From NCBI GenBank assembly GCA_910585415.1, contig CAJUDT010000066.1, positions 1-13,336 of the forward strand: DNA of 13,336 bases, given 5' to 3'. Origin of the DNA: an uncultured Flavonifractor sp. (GTDB lineage: Bacteria > Bacillota > Clostridia > Oscillospirales > Oscillospiraceae). Each line of letters starts with the position of its first letter. The stretch's first letter is position 1. Both the position numbers and the translations under genes were made by a program. Below are positions 1 through 7,501 of this stretch, one piece after another. Below the pieces are notes generated by a model. The model had not been told where the DNA came from. It saw nothing but the letters and a program-made list of their open reading frames with translations, and made no database searches.

Positions 1-541
1 CCCCATCGCCAAGGTCCTCAACGACAACTGGGGCATCAAGGACGGCCTCATGACCACCGTCCACTCCACCACCGCCACCCAGAAGACCGTGGACGGCCCC
101 TCCAAGAAGGATTGGCGCGGCGGCCGTGCCGCTGCCGGCAACATTATTCCCTCTTCCACCGGCGCTGCCAAGGCCGTGGGCAAGGTTATTCCCGAGCTGA
201 ACAAGAAGCTGACCGGTATGTCCATGCGTGTGCCCACCCTGGACGTGTCCGTGGTGGACCTGACCGTGAACCTGGAGAAGCCCGCCACCTATGACGAGAT
301 CTGCGCCGCCATGAAGAAGGCTTCCGAGGGCGAGCTGAAGGGCGTTCTGGGCTACACCGAGGATGCCGTGGTTTCCTCCGACTTCCTGGGCGATCCCCGC
401 ACCTCTATCTTCGACAAGGGCGCCGGCATCCCCCTGACCGACACCTTCGTGAAGGTCGTCTCCTGGTACGACAACGAGTGGGGTTACTCCAACAAGGTGC
501 TGGACCTCATCCGGCACATGAACGGTGTGGACCACAAGTAA
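1..541 (+). CDS. gap: glyceraldehyde-3-phosphate dehydrogenase, C-terminal part (5' end outside window)
   Basis: This is the glycolytic NAD-dependent enzyme that converts glyceraldehyde-3-phosphate to 1,3-bisphosphoglycerate in the cytoplasm. The frame is open from base 2 and gives about 179 residues up to the TAA at 539-541, so roughly half of a usual 335-residue GAPDH is present. The fragment begins with the PIAKVLND stretch that follows the catalytic cysteine motif, so that cysteine lies upstream of the window. The catalytic histidine is visible in TVHSTTATQ (fragment residue 21). It is followed by the DGPSKKDWRGGR phosphate-binding stretch, IIPSSTGAAKAVGKV, and the C-terminal WYDNEWGYSNKV signature. 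A strong terminator follows at once, so gap does not run into a downstream pgk here. The internal ATG at 50 is only the first in-frame ATG, not the gene start. The family is certain; which gap paralogue it is cannot be told. Confidence 0.97.
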   Translation, partial: PIAKVLNDNWGIKDGLMTTVHSTTATQKTVDGPSKKDWRGGRAAAGNIIPSSTGAAKAVGKVIPELNKKLTGMSMRVPTLDVSVVDLTVNLEKPATYDEICAAMKKASEGELKGVLGYTEDAVVSSDFLGDPRTSIFDKGAGIPLTDTFVKVVSWYDNEWGYSNKVLDLIRHMNGVDHK

Positions 542-555
542 AAAACCGCACTACC

Positions 556-593
556 AGAACCCTGCCCATGCAGCGCTTGGGCGGGGTTCTTTT
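556..593 (+). terminator. rho-independent terminator of gap
   Basis: A 12-bp stem is formed by AGAACCCTGCCC (556-567) and GGGCGGGGTTCT (579-590), with one G-T wobble and an 11-nt loop. It runs into TTTT at 590-593. It starts 14 nt after the gap stop codon. Confidence 0.9.
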
Positions 594-714
594 CTGCCCG
601 TATCCCTTGGTACCCATGAAAGTCATTTTGACGCCACAGAAAAGTATATCGCCGACGCGGCTGAGAAACGGTATCAGTATATTCAACAGTGTCCGGTACA
701 GCGGACTGTAAAAC

Positions 715-752
715 AAAAGCGCCTCTGCATTTATAGAGCAGAGGCGCTTTTT
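715..752 (-). terminator. terminator of hppA, probably bidirectional
   Basis: AAAAGCGCCTCTGC (715-728) and GCAGAGGCGCTTTT (738-751) form a perfect 14-bp stem with a 9-nt loop. Read on the minus strand, it lies 9 nt past the hppA stop and ends in TTTTGTTTT. On the plus strand it ends in TTTTT, so it could also stop any read-through from gap. Confidence 0.9.
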
Positions 753-760
753 CCGCGTTA

Positions 761-2878
761 TTACAGAATGAAGGAGCTCACCGTGGCCACAAGGCCGGAG
801 AACACGATGGAAACGGTGGAGCAGAGCTTGATGAGGATGTTCAGAGAGGGGCCGGAGGTGTCCTTGAAGGGGTCGCCCACGGTGTCGCCGATGACGGCGG
901 CCTTGTGGCAGTCGGAGCCCTTGCCGTCATGGTGCCCGGCCTCGATGTACTTCTTGGCGTTGTCCCAAGCGCCGCCCGCGTTGGACATGAACACGGCCAC
1001 CACGAAGCCGGTAACCGTGACGCCGCCCAGCAGGCCCACCACGGCCTCGGGCCCCAGGATGAGGCCCAGAAGGACAGGCACCACGATGGCCAGCAGGGAG
1101 GGCACCACCATTTCCCGCAGAGCGCCCTTGGTACACAAATCCACGCAGGAGGCGTAATCCGGGTCTGTGGTTCCCTCCATGATGCCGGAAATCTCCCGAA
1201 ACTGCCGCCGGACCTCCACCACGATGGATTGAGCGGCCCGCTGCACGCCGCTCATGGTCAGGGCGGCAAACACGAAGGTCAGCATAGCCCCCACGAAGAT
1301 ACCCACCAGCACGGCGGGGTTGGTCAGGGCCAAATCCAGCACGTAGTCCACCTTCGTCTTAACCACGTCCACATAGGATACCAGCAGGGCCAGGGCGGTC
1401 AGGGCGGCGGAGCCGATGGCAAAACCCTTGCCGGTGGCGGCGGTGGTGTTGCCCAGGGAGTCCAGAGCGTCGGTGCGGTTGCGGACCTCCTCGCCCAGGC
1501 CGCTCATTTCGGCGATGCCGCCTGCGTTGTCGGCCACGGGGCCATAGGCGTCGGTGGCCAGGGTGATGCCCAGGGTGGAGAGCATTCCCACTGCGGCGAT
1601 TCCGATACCGTAGAGGCCCTTGGAGAAGAGCTCGGTGTAATTCTCCGCCCCGGTGGTCAGAGAGCCGCCCGCCGCTACAAAGGAGACGATGATAGCCACG
1701 CCGATAATCAGAATGGGGGCGGCGGTGGAGAGCATACCCAGAGAAATACCGCCGATGATGGTGGTGGCCGCGCCGGTCTCGGTGGCGGCGGCGAGACCCT
1801 GGGTGGGCTTATAGGTATCAGAGGTGTAGTACTCGGTAAAATAGCCGATGGCACACCCGGCAATCAGCCCGGCCACGATGGCGATGTAGGGACCCCAGGT
1901 GCCCATGATGTAGTAGGTCACCGGGGCGGCAATGACGGCGGCCAGCAGAGCGGCGGTATACGTACCCTTGCGCAGGGTGGCCAGCAGAGACTTTTGCGTG
2001 GCGTCCTCCTTGGTGCGGATGAGGAAGGTGCCCAGCACCGAGCACAGCACGCCCACCACCGCGATAATCAGCGGCAGGAGCATGGCGTTCCAGGTGAGGC
2101 CGTCGGCGGCATAGGCGGAGGCCCCCAGGGCAAAGGTGGCCAGAATGGAGCCCACATAGGACTCGTACAGGTCCGCGCCCATGCCGGCCACGTCGCCCAC
2201 GTTGTCGCCCACGTTGTCGGCGATGGTGGCGGGGTTGCGGGGGTCGTCCTCAGGGATGCCGGCCTCCACCTTGCCCACCAGGTCGGCGCCCACGTCGGCG
2301 GCTTTGGTGAAGATGCCGCCGCCCACCCGGCCGAACAGGGCCATAAAGGAGGCCCCCATACCGAACATGACCATCGTCTGAGCGATATGCTCCGGGCCGT
2401 ATCCGGCCACGTACTTCAAAATATGGAACCAGACAGACACATCCAGCAGGCCCAGGCCCACCACCGTAAAGCCCATGACCGCGCCGGAGGAGAAGGCCAC
2501 ATTGAGGCCCCGGTTGAGGCTCTCATGGGCGGCGTTGGCGGTGCGGGCGTTGGCGGAGGTGGCGATTTTCATGCCGATGAAGCCCGCCAGGGCGGAATAA
2601 ATGCCGCCGGTCAAGAACGCAAAGGGGATGAACCAGTTATCCAGCAGCCGGACGCCCGCCAGCACCAGCAGGACGACAAAGACCACCACGAAAATTTTCG
2701 CAACCGTGGTATACTGCCGCCGCAGGTAGGCGTTTGCGCCGGAACGAATGGAGGCAGCCAGTTTCTGCATCCGCTCCGTACCCTCGGAGAACTTCATGAC
2801 CTTCTGACATTGGACCCAGGCGAATACCAGCGCGACGCCGGCTCCCACTAAGCCGAGCCAAAACAGGTTTTCCAACAA
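761..2878 (-). CDS. hppA: K+-dependent Na+-translocating membrane pyrophosphatase
   Basis: This integral membrane enzyme hydrolyses cytoplasmic pyrophosphate and exports cations. The mature frame has about 705 residues, the usual family length, with some 16 membrane segments. The diphosphate/Mg-binding motifs are present: ADVGADLVGKVE (about 194-205) and DNVGDNVGD (about 221-229). The YESY in GADLYESYVGS (about 238-241) puts the ion-gate glutamate where Na+ pumps have it. GNTTAATGKG carries alanine where K+-independent enzymes have lysine, which suggests K+ dependence. Specificity is inferred from these family rules. Start choice: the frame is open upstream to an ATG at 2989, but that extension contains the promoter. 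The TTG at 2878 (or 2875) has AAGGAG at 2893-2888, 9 nt away, and opens with LLENLFWLG, the normal N-terminus. The gene is transcribed alone, after the trkAH terminator. Confidence 0.95.
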   Translation of the reverse strand: MLENLFWLGLVGAGVALVFAWVQCQKVMKFSEGTERMQKLAASIRSGANAYLRRQYTTVAKIFVVVFVVLLVLAGVRLLDNWFIPFAFLTGGIYSALAGFIGMKIATSANARTANAAHESLNRGLNVAFSSGAVMGFTVVGLGLLDVSVWFHILKYVAGYGPEHIAQTMVMFGMGASFMALFGRVGGGIFTKAADVGADLVGKVEAGIPEDDPRNPATIADNVGDNVGDVAGMGADLYESYVGSILATFALGASAYAADGLTWNAMLLPLIIAVVGVLCSVLGTFLIRTKEDATQKSLLATLRKGTYTAALLAAVIAAPVTYYIMGTWGPYIAIVAGLIAGCAIGYFTEYYTSDTYKPTQGLAAATETGAATTIIGGISLGMLSTAAPILIIGVAIIVSFVAAGGSLTTGAENYTELFSKGLYGIGIAAVGMLSTLGITLATDAYGPVADNAGGIAEMSGLGEEVRNRTDALDSLGNTTAATGKGFAIGSAALTALALLVSYVDVVKTKVDYVLDLALTNPAVLVGIFVGAMLTFVFAALTMSGVQRAAQSIVVEVRRQFREISGIMEGTTDPDYASCVDLCTKGALREMVVPSLLAIVVPVLLGLILGPEAVVGLLGGVTVTGFVVAVFMSNAGGAWDNAKKYIEAGHHDGKGSDCHKAAVIGDTVGDPFKDTSGPSLNILIKLCSTVSIVFSGLVATVSSFIL

Positions 2879-2946
2879 GTTAACCAGCTCCTTCGTGTTG
2901 TTGTGAGCTCCATAAGCTGGAGCTTCCTTCCCTCTTGGATAGGTTA

Positions 2947-2976
2947 ATTTTAACGCAAAGTGCGGCTTCATTGCAA
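2947..2976 (-). promoter_or_regulatory. promoter of hppA
   Basis: On the minus strand there is a -35 TTGCAA (2976-2971). A 17-nt spacer leads to TTAAAA (2953-2948), or an 18-nt spacer to TAAAAT (2952-2947). The 5' leader of about 60 nt contains an AGCTCCA/TGGAGCT hairpin just upstream of the ribosome binding site. The promoter lies inside the apparent N-terminal extension of the reading frame and supports the TTG start at 2878. Confidence 0.6.
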
Positions 2977-2984
2977 GAGTTACT

Positions 2985-3023
2985 TCCAAAAGAAAAGTGC
3001 CAAATCCGAGGATTTGACACTTT
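2985..3023 (-). terminator. terminator of the trkA-trkH operon
   Basis: On the minus strand AAAGTGTCAAATC (3023-3011) pairs with GATTTGGCACTTT (3006-2994) across a CTCG tetraloop, with one G-U pair. TCTTTT follows. It sits 20 nt downstream of the trkH stop and separates the operon from the hppA promoter. Confidence 0.85.
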
Positions 3024-3043
3024 GCACAAAAATAATATGAAAA

Positions 3044-4501
3044 TCAGGAGCGTTTCCAGGCGTTTTTGCTAAACAGGACCAGGACCGGGAGAATTTCCAA
3101 GCGCCCGATAATCATGCACATGGAGAGCACAACTTTGGACAGGGGAGAGAAAGCGGAAAAATTACCCATGGGACCCACCATTTCCAAGCCCGGTCCGATG
3201 TTGCTGATGCAGGCCACCACGGCGGTAAAGGAGGTGCCAAAGGTGAAATTGTCCACCGCCACCGCCAGGGTGCCCAACAGGGTGATGAACATGTAGGCGG
3301 CAAAGAAGATATGGACCGAGCGCAGGGCGTCCTCTTCCACCACCCGGCCGTCCAGCTTAACCACGTTGACGGAGCGGGGGTGAATGACCTGCCGGATTTC
3401 CCGGCCGATGCACCGGAACAGGAGCAGGACGCGGGAGCACTTGAGCCCGCCGCCGGTGGACCCGGCGCAGGCCCCGATGAACATCAGCAGGACCAACAAT
3501 ACCCGGGAAAACTCCGGCCACAAATTAAAATCCACACTGGAGAAGCCGGTGGTGGAGATGATAGAGCCCACCTGAAAGGCGGCGTGCCGGAGGGCCTCAC
3601 CAATGGTGGGATAGAGCCGCTGGGTGTTCAGGGTGATGAGGAAGATGCTCCCCGCCACCACGCAGAGGAAGAACCGCAGCTCGTCGCTGGCAAAGACCTG
3701 CCGCGCCTTGCCGCAGAGCAGAAGGAAGTACATGGAGAAATTAATGGAGAACAGGAGCATAAAGACGGTGATGATAATCTCCGCGGCGGGACTGCCGTAG
3801 GCGGCAATGGAGGTGTTCCGCACGGCGAAGCCGCCGGTGCCCGCCGTGGCGAAGGAGTTCACCAGACAGTCAAACCAGGGCATACCCGTCAGGCGCAGAC
3901 ACAGGACCTCAATGGCGGTGAGGGCGCAGTAGATGCCGTACAGGATCTTGGAGGACTGGCTGGTTTTGGGCACCAGCTTGCTGACGACGGGGCCGGGGCT
4001 CTCGGCCTTCATCAGGTGGAGGGTCCGGGCCCCCAGGCCGGGCAGCAGGGCAATGGCCAGAATCAGCACCCCCATGCCCCCCATCCAGTGGATGAAGGAG
4101 CGCCAAAACAGAATGTTGTGGGGAAGGGGCTCTATCTCCGTGAGAATAGAGGCCCCGGTGGTGGTGAAGCCGGAGACGGCCTCAAAAAAGCAGTCAACGT
4201 AGGTCTGAAAAAGCCCCAGCTCCGGCTGAATGCGTCCGCACAGGTAGAAGGGCAGGGCCCCGAAGACCCCCATCAGCAGCCAGATGAGGGCCACGGCGAA
4301 AAAGCCCTCTCGGGGAAAGAAGTGGTCGTCGCTCTGGATGTGGGCCAGAACCAGCCCCACCGCCGCCAGCAGAGGGATGGTCGCCAGGAAGGGCATGGGG
4401 TTGTCCCCATAGAAGAAGCCCACCAGCAGGGGGAGCACCATGGCGCAGGACTCCACCAAGAGCACCTTGCCCGTGAGCTTGAACACCAGCCGAAAATTCA
4501 T
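3044..4501 (-). CDS. trkH: Trk-type potassium uptake channel subunit TrkH
   Basis: This is the membrane pore subunit of the Trk/Ktr K+ uptake system, which works with the cytosolic gating protein TrkA. It has 485 residues, as usual for TrkH. The four pore repeats each show a selectivity-filter glycine segment: TTTGAS (about 113-118), GTGGFAV (221-227), STTGFSS (316-322) and SNIGPGLE (433-440). The intramembrane loop typical of TrkH is seen as GACAGSTGGGLKCSR (about 343-357). Hydrophobic helices fill the rest. The ATG overlaps the trkA stop codon (ATGA, 4501-4498), so the two are translationally coupled and probably made in fixed ratio. The basic HPRS stretch around residue 375 is normal for the family. 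Whether ion entry is coupled to Na+ or H+ cannot be read from the sequence. Confidence 0.96.
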   Translation of the reverse strand: MNFRLVFKLTGKVLLVESCAMVLPLLVGFFYGDNPMPFLATIPLLAAVGLVLAHIQSDDHFFPREGFFAVALIWLLMGVFGALPFYLCGRIQPELGLFQTYVDCFFEAVSGFTTTGASILTEIEPLPHNILFWRSFIHWMGGMGVLILAIALLPGLGARTLHLMKAESPGPVVSKLVPKTSQSSKILYGIYCALTAIEVLCLRLTGMPWFDCLVNSFATAGTGGFAVRNTSIAAYGSPAAEIIITVFMLLFSINFSMYFLLLCGKARQVFASDELRFFLCVVAGSIFLITLNTQRLYPTIGEALRHAAFQVGSIISTTGFSSVDFNLWPEFSRVLLVLLMFIGACAGSTGGGLKCSRVLLLFRCIGREIRQVIHPRSVNVVKLDGRVVEEDALRSVHIFFAAYMFITLLGTLAVAVDNFTFGTSFTAVVACISNIGPGLEMVGPMGNFSAFSPLSKVVLSMCMIIGRLEILPVLVLFSKNAWKRS

Positions 4502-5886
4502 TGCGCCGCCCCCATATCCAGCCGGGATTCCTCATAGATGTCGTTGATGTCCAAAATGCCGTGGTTCCGGGAGACGATGATAACGGTGTCCCCCTTCTGA
4601 ATGGAGGAAGAGCCGTCGGGGATAATAACCCGGCCCTGGTGGACCAATACGGCGATGAGGATGCCCTTTTTCAGCTTCAAATCCTTCAGGGGTATGCCCA
4701 GATTGCGGGTGGTGTCGTTGACCTCGAACTCCATGGCCTCCGCGTGGCCCCCAGCGATGCGGTAGAGGGCGTTCATGACGCTCCCCTTGGAGTTCTGCAT
4801 ACCCCGGACCACCTGGAGGATGTGGTTGGCGGTGATGAGCTTGGGGGAAATGACACTGTCCAGGCCCACCGACTGGGCGATGCCCGCGTAATTCTCCCGG
4901 TTGCACTTGGCGACCACCTTTTTCAGGCCCTGCTGCATGGCGTACAGGGAGATGATGAGGTTGTCCTCGTCCCGGTCGGTGAGGGCGATGAAGGCGTCGG
5001 AGTTGACAACGTCCTCCTGCTCCAGCAGCTCCTGGTCGGTGCCATCCCCATGGAGGACCGTGGTGTGGGGGAGGACCTCTGACAGGTGAAGGCAGCGCTC
5101 CATGCTCTTCTCCACAATCTTAATCTTCATGCCCAGCCGCTCCAGAATGGTGGTCAGGTAGTGGGTGATGCGCCCGCCGCCGATGATAAAGACCTTCTTG
5201 ACCTTGGGGGTATACCGCCCCAGGAGCTTGAAGAAATCGGTGAGGCCCGTGGGCTGGCCAATCAGGTACAGCCGGTCCTCCGCCTGGGGGACGAAGGAGC
5301 CGTCGGGGATGATAACCTGTTCCCCCCGCTCGGCGGCACAGAAGAGCATGGGCAGCTCCCGAATCTGCCTGGAGGAGGCGGACAGGGGATGGCCCACAAA
5401 GAAATCCTCCGGCTGCACCCGGAAGCCCATGAGCTCCACCCGGCCCCGGTAGAAGGTTTCAATGTTGGCGGCCGAGGGGAAGCGGAGCAGCCGGGCGATT
5501 TCTATCGCGGTGGCGTTTTCCGGGTTGATGACCATGTCGATGCCCAAGTCCTGCTTGAGGACCGACAGCTCCAGGGCATACTCCACACTGCGCACCCGTG
5601 CGATGGCGTACTGCGCCCCCAGGCGCTTGGCGGTGCGGCAGCAGATCATATTGACCTCGTCCAGGCTGGTGGCGGCGATAATCACGTCGGCAGCGCCGGC
5701 GCCGGCCTCCTTCAGGGCGGAGACGGTGGCGCCGTTGCCCTTGACGCACATGACGTCCAGAGCCTCAGAGGCACGGCGGAGGGCCTCGTCGTTGGTGTCT
5801 ACAATGGTGACGTTGTGTTCCTCCTGGGAGAGGTGCTCGGCCAGGGTATAGCCCACCTTGCCGTCTCCCACGATGATGATATTCAA
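4498..5886 (-). CDS. trkA: Trk potassium uptake regulator TrkA (two RCK modules)
   Basis: This cytosolic nucleotide-binding subunit gates TrkH. The 462 residues form two tandem RCK modules: a Rossmann N-domain (about 1-125), RCK-C domain (about 140-220), second Rossmann domain (about 230-345) and second RCK-C domain (about 370-455). The first nucleotide loop is a good GxGxxG (VGDGKVGYTLAEHL). The second reads IIGGGRITHYL, where the last glycine is replaced by threonine, so the second site may bind nucleotide differently. The start is TTG at 5886, supported by AAAGGA 9 nt upstream and by the family N-terminus MNIIIVG. An ATG further upstream in GGATGAGC is in another frame. It is the first gene of an operon with trkH. 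RCK-C domains of related Firmicute proteins can bind c-di-AMP, but nothing in the sequence decides this. Confidence 0.96.
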   Translation of the reverse strand: MNIIIVGDGKVGYTLAEHLSQEEHNVTIVDTNDEALRRASEALDVMCVKGNGATVSALKEAGAGAADVIIAATSLDEVNMICCRTAKRLGAQYAIARVRSVEYALELSVLKQDLGIDMVINPENATAIEIARLLRFPSAANIETFYRGRVELMGFRVQPEDFFVGHPLSASSRQIRELPMLFCAAERGEQVIIPDGSFVPQAEDRLYLIGQPTGLTDFFKLLGRYTPKVKKVFIIGGGRITHYLTTILERLGMKIKIVEKSMERCLHLSEVLPHTTVLHGDGTDQELLEQEDVVNSDAFIALTDRDEDNLIISLYAMQQGLKKVVAKCNRENYAGIAQSVGLDSVISPKLITANHILQVVRGMQNSKGSVMNALYRIAGGHAEAMEFEVNDTTRNLGIPLKDLKLKKGILIAVLVHQGRVIIPDGSSSIQKGDTVIIVSRNHGILDINDIYEESRLDMGAAQ

Positions 5887-5936
5887 AACAGCTCATCCTT
5901 TCAGGGGCGGAAAGCCCCCCGCGTGTTGCACTGCAT

Positions 5937-5965
5937 ATCTTAAACCTTTTGGAAGCGTTATGCAA
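5937..5965 (-). promoter_or_regulatory. promoter of the trkA-trkH operon
   Basis: On the minus strand, -35 TTGCAT (5965-5960), 17-nt spacer, -10 TAAGAT (5942-5937). The start of transcription would be about 45 nt upstream of the TTG start codon. The leader contains a CTTTC...GAAAG pairing whose 3' arm overlaps the AAAGGA ribosome binding site. Confidence 0.6.
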
Positions 5966-5968
5966 GGA

Positions 5969-5990
5969 CTCCCGCACATTTTGTCGGGAG
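5969..5990. repeat. inverted repeat next to the trkA -35 box
   Basis: CTCCCG (5969-5974) and CGGGAG (5985-5990) form a dyad with inner ACA/TGT pairs and one extra base. It lies 3 bp upstream of the trkA -35 box, between the divergent trkA and MATE promoters. That place suits an operator, but no bound regulator can be named. Confidence 0.4.
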
Positions 5991-6012
5991 AATACAAACC
6001 TGCGAAAAACGA

Positions 6013-6041
6013 TTGAACCGGCGGCGGGCCTGTGCTAGAAT
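6013..6041 (+). promoter_or_regulatory. promoter of the leader peptide-MATE-nnr-lipoprotein operon
   Basis: -35 TTGAAC (6013-6018), 17-nt spacer, -10 TAGAAT (6036-6041). TAGAAT is repeated at once at 6041-6046. It is well placed before the strong ribosome binding site at 6055-6060 and is divergent from the trkA promoter. Confidence 0.7.
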
Positions 6042-6071
6042 AGAATGGAAACCAAAGGAGTGAGGAACATC

Positions 6072-6113
6072 ATGTATTGTCCAATATTGCTCCAGGGGGC
6101 TGAGGCCCTGTGA
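6072..6113 (+). CDS. 13-residue leader peptide upstream of and overlapping the MATE gene
   Basis: An ATG at 6072 has by far the best ribosome binding site in this region (AAAGGAG at 6054-6060, with a second GAGG at 6062-6065). It opens a frame encoding MYCPILLQGAEAL and then TGA. The TGA (6111-6113) overlaps the GTG start of the MATE gene as GTGA, in a different frame. Small upstream frames of this kind are known as translational attenuators of drug-resistance genes. Here the role is inferred from position alone. It may also serve simply to couple translation into the exporter gene. Confidence 0.55.
   Translation: MYCPILLQGAEAL
6094..6110 (+). promoter_or_regulatory. possible hairpin masking the MATE ribosome binding site and start
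   Basis: CAGGG (6094-6098) can pair with CCCTG (6106-6110). The stem would cover the only weak ribosome binding site of the MATE gene (AGGGGG, 6095-6100) and the first base of its GTG start. A ribosome reading the 13-codon leader would open it. The stem is short, so this is tentative. Confidence 0.35.
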
Positions 6114-7501
6114 AGCGCGACCGGTCGGAGCTGCTGCTCCGGGAGCCCAATCTGTACAAAGCCTTTCTGATTCTGACCCTGCCGGTGTTCGGGGCCAACT
6201 TTATGAAGGCCTTCAACGAGCTGGTGGATACCTATTTTATCGGCCAGATGGCAAACTCTGTATCCGCGCAGGCGGGGGTGGCGCTGGCCTGGCCCCTGCT
6301 GAATATTTTTGCCTCCTTCCAGGTGGGCTTTGGCGTGGCCGGTGTGGCGGCGGTGAGCCAGCTCCTGGGGGCCGGACGGGAGGAACGGGCCAAGGAAAAC
6401 GCCGGTGTGCTGACAGTGATTGCCCTCCTGTTCGGGGTGGGGCTCAACCTGCTGCTCTACCTGATTGCCCCGGGGGTCATGGGCCTCATGGGGGCGGAAG
6501 GGGGAGTACTGGAGTGCGCGGTGTCCTATGTGCGCACCCGCTCCTTTGAGCTGGTGTTCACCTTCCTGTTTTTCGCCTTCCAGGCCATCCGGCAGGCCAG
6601 AGGGGACACCTTGACGCCGGTGCTTCTGTCGGTGACGGCGGTGGTGTTGAACATCATCCTCACCGGTGTATTTGTCCAAGTCCTGGGCCTGGGGGTGTTC
6701 GGCGCGGCCCTGGCCACGGTGCTGGGGAATGTGGCGGTAGCGCCCTTCTGCCTGCTCCTGCTGTTCCACCCGGACCAGCCTATGCCTCTGGAGCTCCGTC
6801 ACCTGCGGGTACATGGACCGGTGCTGTGGCGTCTGTGCCGCCTGGCCGCTCCAGCGGCCTCCAGTCAGGCCCTGAGCTCCCTGGGCTTCCTGGTGCTTCA
6901 GGGGATTATCCTCAGCTATGGAGACGAAATTTCCGCCGCCTTCTCCATTGGCAACAAGGTTTCCAATATGCTCCTGATGCCGGTTCTGGCGCTGGGTTCG
7001 GTGCTGGCGGCTTTTGTGGGGCAGAACATCGGCGCGGGCAACAGCGAGCGGGCCCGGCAGGCCTACCTTGTCAGCCGGAATACCGCCTTCCTCATGGCGG
7101 TGGCGGGGAGTTTGCTGCTCTACCCCCTGCGCTCATGGACGGTGGCGGCTCTGAGCAACGATGCCGCCACCCAGGCCGCCGCTCTGGAGTACCTGTTCTG
7201 GGTGCTGCTCACCCAGCCGCTGATGGCCCTGTTTCAGAACTATTTGGGGGTGTTCAACGGTTCGGGAAAGACCAGCTATGCCTTTTTGATGTCCACCTGC
7301 CGCCTGTGGGTAATCCGCCTGCCGATTCTCACCTTTTTCCGGCATTTTACGGCGGTGGGGGCCAGCGGCGTATGGTACGCAATGAACATCAGCAACCTTC
7401 TGATATTGCTCCTGGGTACGGTGCTGTACCGGCGGGTGGACTTCACCCCCTGCGCCGCCGCCGGGCTGGGGGAAGCCGGTGAGGAGGTAACGAACCAATG
7501 A
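6110..7501 (+). CDS. MATE family efflux transporter
   Basis: This is an inner-membrane multidrug/toxin exporter of the MATE family, driven by a Na+ or H+ gradient. The 463 residues are a usual length. About 12 hydrophobic helices fall in two related halves, each opening with the family pattern. The first half has TLPVFGANFMKAFNELVDTYFIGQM near residues 23-47; the second has RLAAPAASSQALSSLGFLV near 243-261. The inter-half loop lies near residues 225-240. The start is GTG at 6110, because MKRDRSELLLREP matches the short charged N-terminus expected before helix 1. The gene is preceded by a leader peptide and overlaps the next gene (ATGA at 7498-7501), so expression is coupled to nnr. With a Na+-pumping pyrophosphatase nearby, a Na+-driven mechanism is plausible, but coupling and substrate cannot be read from the sequence. 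Confidence 0.93.
   Translation: MKRDRSELLLREPNLYKAFLILTLPVFGANFMKAFNELVDTYFIGQMANSVSAQAGVALAWPLLNIFASFQVGFGVAGVAAVSQLLGAGREERAKENAGVLTVIALLFGVGLNLLLYLIAPGVMGLMGAEGGVLECAVSYVRTRSFELVFTFLFFAFQAIRQARGDTLTPVLLSVTAVVLNIILTGVFVQVLGLGVFGAALATVLGNVAVAPFCLLLLFHPDQPMPLELRHLRVHGPVLWRLCRLAAPAASSQALSSLGFLVLQGIILSYGDEISAAFSIGNKVSNMLLMPVLALGSVLAAFVGQNIGAGNSERARQAYLVSRNTAFLMAVAGSLLLYPLRSWTVAALSNDAATQAAALEYLFWVLLTQPLMALFQNYLGVFNGSGKTSYAFLMSTCRLWVIRLPILTFFRHFTAVGASGVWYAMNISNLLILLLGTVLYRRVDFTPCAAAGLGEAGEEVTNQ

Noticed and set aside
525..1157. 210-codon plus-strand frame across the gap-hppA junction
   Set aside because: It runs through two terminators and then antisense to hppA. The stretch 594-714 shows no promoter, binding site or recognisable protein and is taken as plain intergenic sequence.
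905..2851. 648-codon plus-strand open frame
   Set aside because: It is antisense to hppA. Its product is a low-complexity string of Gly, His and Gln with no recognisable domain, as expected for the complement of a GC-rich membrane protein gene.
3311..4537. 408-codon plus-strand open frame
   Set aside because: Antisense shadow of trkH, rich in Gly, Gln and Glu, without start signals or domain.
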